Source: JAHFOW01 sp964370795 (GTDB lineage: Bacteria; Planctomycetota; Brocadiia; Brocadiales; Brocadiaceae). From it: a stretch of DNA of 24,753 nt. Shown here piece after piece: positions 23,998 to 24,753 of this stretch. Under the pieces are notes generated by a model. That model was not told the DNA's origin and did no database searches. It was given only the letters and a program-made list of their open reading frames with translations. Within the stretch, counting starts at the first letter, position 1, and the number at the start of each line of letters is the position of its first letter. The DNA lies in NCBI GenBank assembly GCA_964370795.1, contig CAYJME010000023.1:1-24753 (forward strand), given 5' to 3'. The position numbers and the translations under genes are program-made.

Positions 23998-24072
23998 TTT
24001 GTAGTAGCGACTTCAGTCGCTGCCTTGTAATGGGCAATATGCAGATATGACGACTGAAGTCGTCACTACAAA
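23998..24072. repeat. Palindromic repeat copy 3 of 3, between cheW and the receptor gene
   Basis: GTAGTAGCGACTTCAGTCGC (24001-24020) and the inverse GACGACTGAAGTCGTCACTA (24049-24068) form nearly perfect arms around a 28-bp AT-rich centre. It is almost identical in its arms to the copy at 2787-2860, over 21 kb away. Confidence 0.72.
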
Positions 24073-24112
24073 CCGTCACTATAAACTTAAAGATAATAGT
24101 AGGGAGGAGACC

Positions 24113-24753
24113 ATGATGGGTTTTATTATCGGGAGCTTAAAAAGAAAGTTGATTTTGCTGTTTTTGGTTGTTTCTCTCGTGCCTCTCGCAGTTGTGGGGT
24201 ATTTGAGTTACTCATCGGGTAAGGAGACTTTAAAACGAGAATTTTCGGATAGCCTTACCACAATTTCACAATCGAGGGGAACGGCCATTATTCTTTACCT
24301 GAGGGCAAAGGCAGGACGGCTAGTAGATTTTTGTTCGGATGGGTTTTTACGTGATAGCCTGGAAAAAATAAGTCAGAAATCTCCGGATGCAAAGCGGTTA
24401 TCTGAGGAATTGTGCAGGCATCTCATGGAAAACAAGAAACCCCTTGATCCTGAGATTTATGGGATACATGTGCTTGATATGGAAGGTACGGTGATTGCCT
24501 CCACAGAAAAGAGTATGACCGGGGCTGATAAATCGGGGGATGCTTACTTTGTTGAGGGCAAAAAAGGTGTTTACATTAAAAGTGTCTACTATTCTGAAAG
24601 AGACGGGAAGTGCCTTATTGCAATAGCTGCCCCCATAATGGCGATGTCAAAAAAGGAAGTGATCGGCGTGATGGTTAACCGTTATGAACTGACAGGATTG
24701 AATAAAATTACGACCGACAGGAAAGGCATGGGTCAGACGGGCGAGGTCTATAT
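24113..24753 (+). CDS. Methyl-accepting chemotaxis receptor, N-terminal part (runs off the window)
   Basis: GGAGG (24103-24107) precedes ATG 24113 by 5 nt (ATG 24116 by 8). The frame is open to the window edge, 213 codons. A short cytoplasmic basic segment (LKRKL) leads to transmembrane helix 1 (ILLFLVVSLVPLAVVGYLSY). An extracytoplasmic Cache-like domain follows: LYLRAKAGRLVDFCSDGFLR, GIHVLDMEGTVIAST, AYFVEGKKGVYIKSVYYSER and MGQTGEVY. The last is the usual Cache signature before the second strand set. The HAMP and signalling domains lie outside the window, so calling it a chemoreceptor rests on the cheR-cheW context; a kinase or cyclase receptor with the same front end is possible. Confidence 0.85.
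   Translation, partial: MMGFIIGSLKRKLILLFLVVSLVPLAVVGYLSYSSGKETLKREFSDSLTTISQSRGTAIILYLRAKAGRLVDFCSDGFLRDSLEKISQKSPDAKRLSEELCRHLMENKKPLDPEIYGIHVLDMEGTVIASTEKSMTGADKSGDAYFVEGKKGVYIKSVYYSERDGKCLIAIAAPIMAMSKKEVIGVMVNRYELTGLNKITTDRKGMGQTGEVY

Overview
The window looks like chromosomal DNA of a Gram-negative, AT-rich, nitrogen-cycling bacterium. The best guess is an anammox planctomycete of the Kuenenia/Brocadia type. Supporting this are a formate/nitrite-family channel and an HPP-family membrane protein (a family with known nitrite transporters) flanking a sensory cluster, an isolated moaC, an FmdE-domain protein beside an AMP-forming acetyl-CoA synthetase, many PAS/Cache sensors and large numbers of small palindromic repeats. 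The taxonomic assignment is inference; no rRNA or other marker is present.

Positions 1-4200 are an accessory region. A partial frame and a gene remnant precede a tight two-gene cassette of unrecognised function (539-1020 and 1027-2442). The first gene is complete (160 codons) only if the ribosome or polymerase shifts by -1 at a run of eight A's, or if one A has been lost. The cassette is followed by repeat-rich debris: a 321-bp MITE-like element, a deleted second copy of it, REP-like palindromes, a RelE/ParE toxin broken by a stop codon next to a small antitoxin-like gene, and an orphan HicB-like antitoxin whose ATG appears to have become ACG.

Positions 4260-11050 hold moaC, a convergent short delta-60-repeat secreted protein, and a co-directional cluster: HPP membrane protein, Cache-HAMP-PAS-PAS-PAS receptor without an output domain, membrane-anchored coiled-coil protein, stand-alone receiver, and an FNT-family nitrite/formate channel ending in a strong terminator. 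The likely theme is sensing coupled to nitrite (or formate) uptake.

Positions 11100-15270 (minus strand) carry hisD-hisC-hisB followed by a secreted eight-repeat PQQ-type beta-propeller gene. Divergently, 15466-16416 encodes an exported parvulin-type peptidyl-prolyl isomerase. A minus-strand PAS protein/lipoprotein pair, a small secreted protein with its own terminator, an FmdE-family protein and an acetyl-CoA synthetase follow (16613-21281).

From 21651 to the right edge is a chemotaxis cluster on the plus strand: a 12-codon leader overlapping cheR (with TPRs), cheW, and the start of a methyl-accepting chemotaxis receptor. Two copies of a terminal-inverted-repeat palindrome sit exactly in the gaps between these genes. 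No tRNA, rRNA, CRISPR array or complete insertion sequence was seen.
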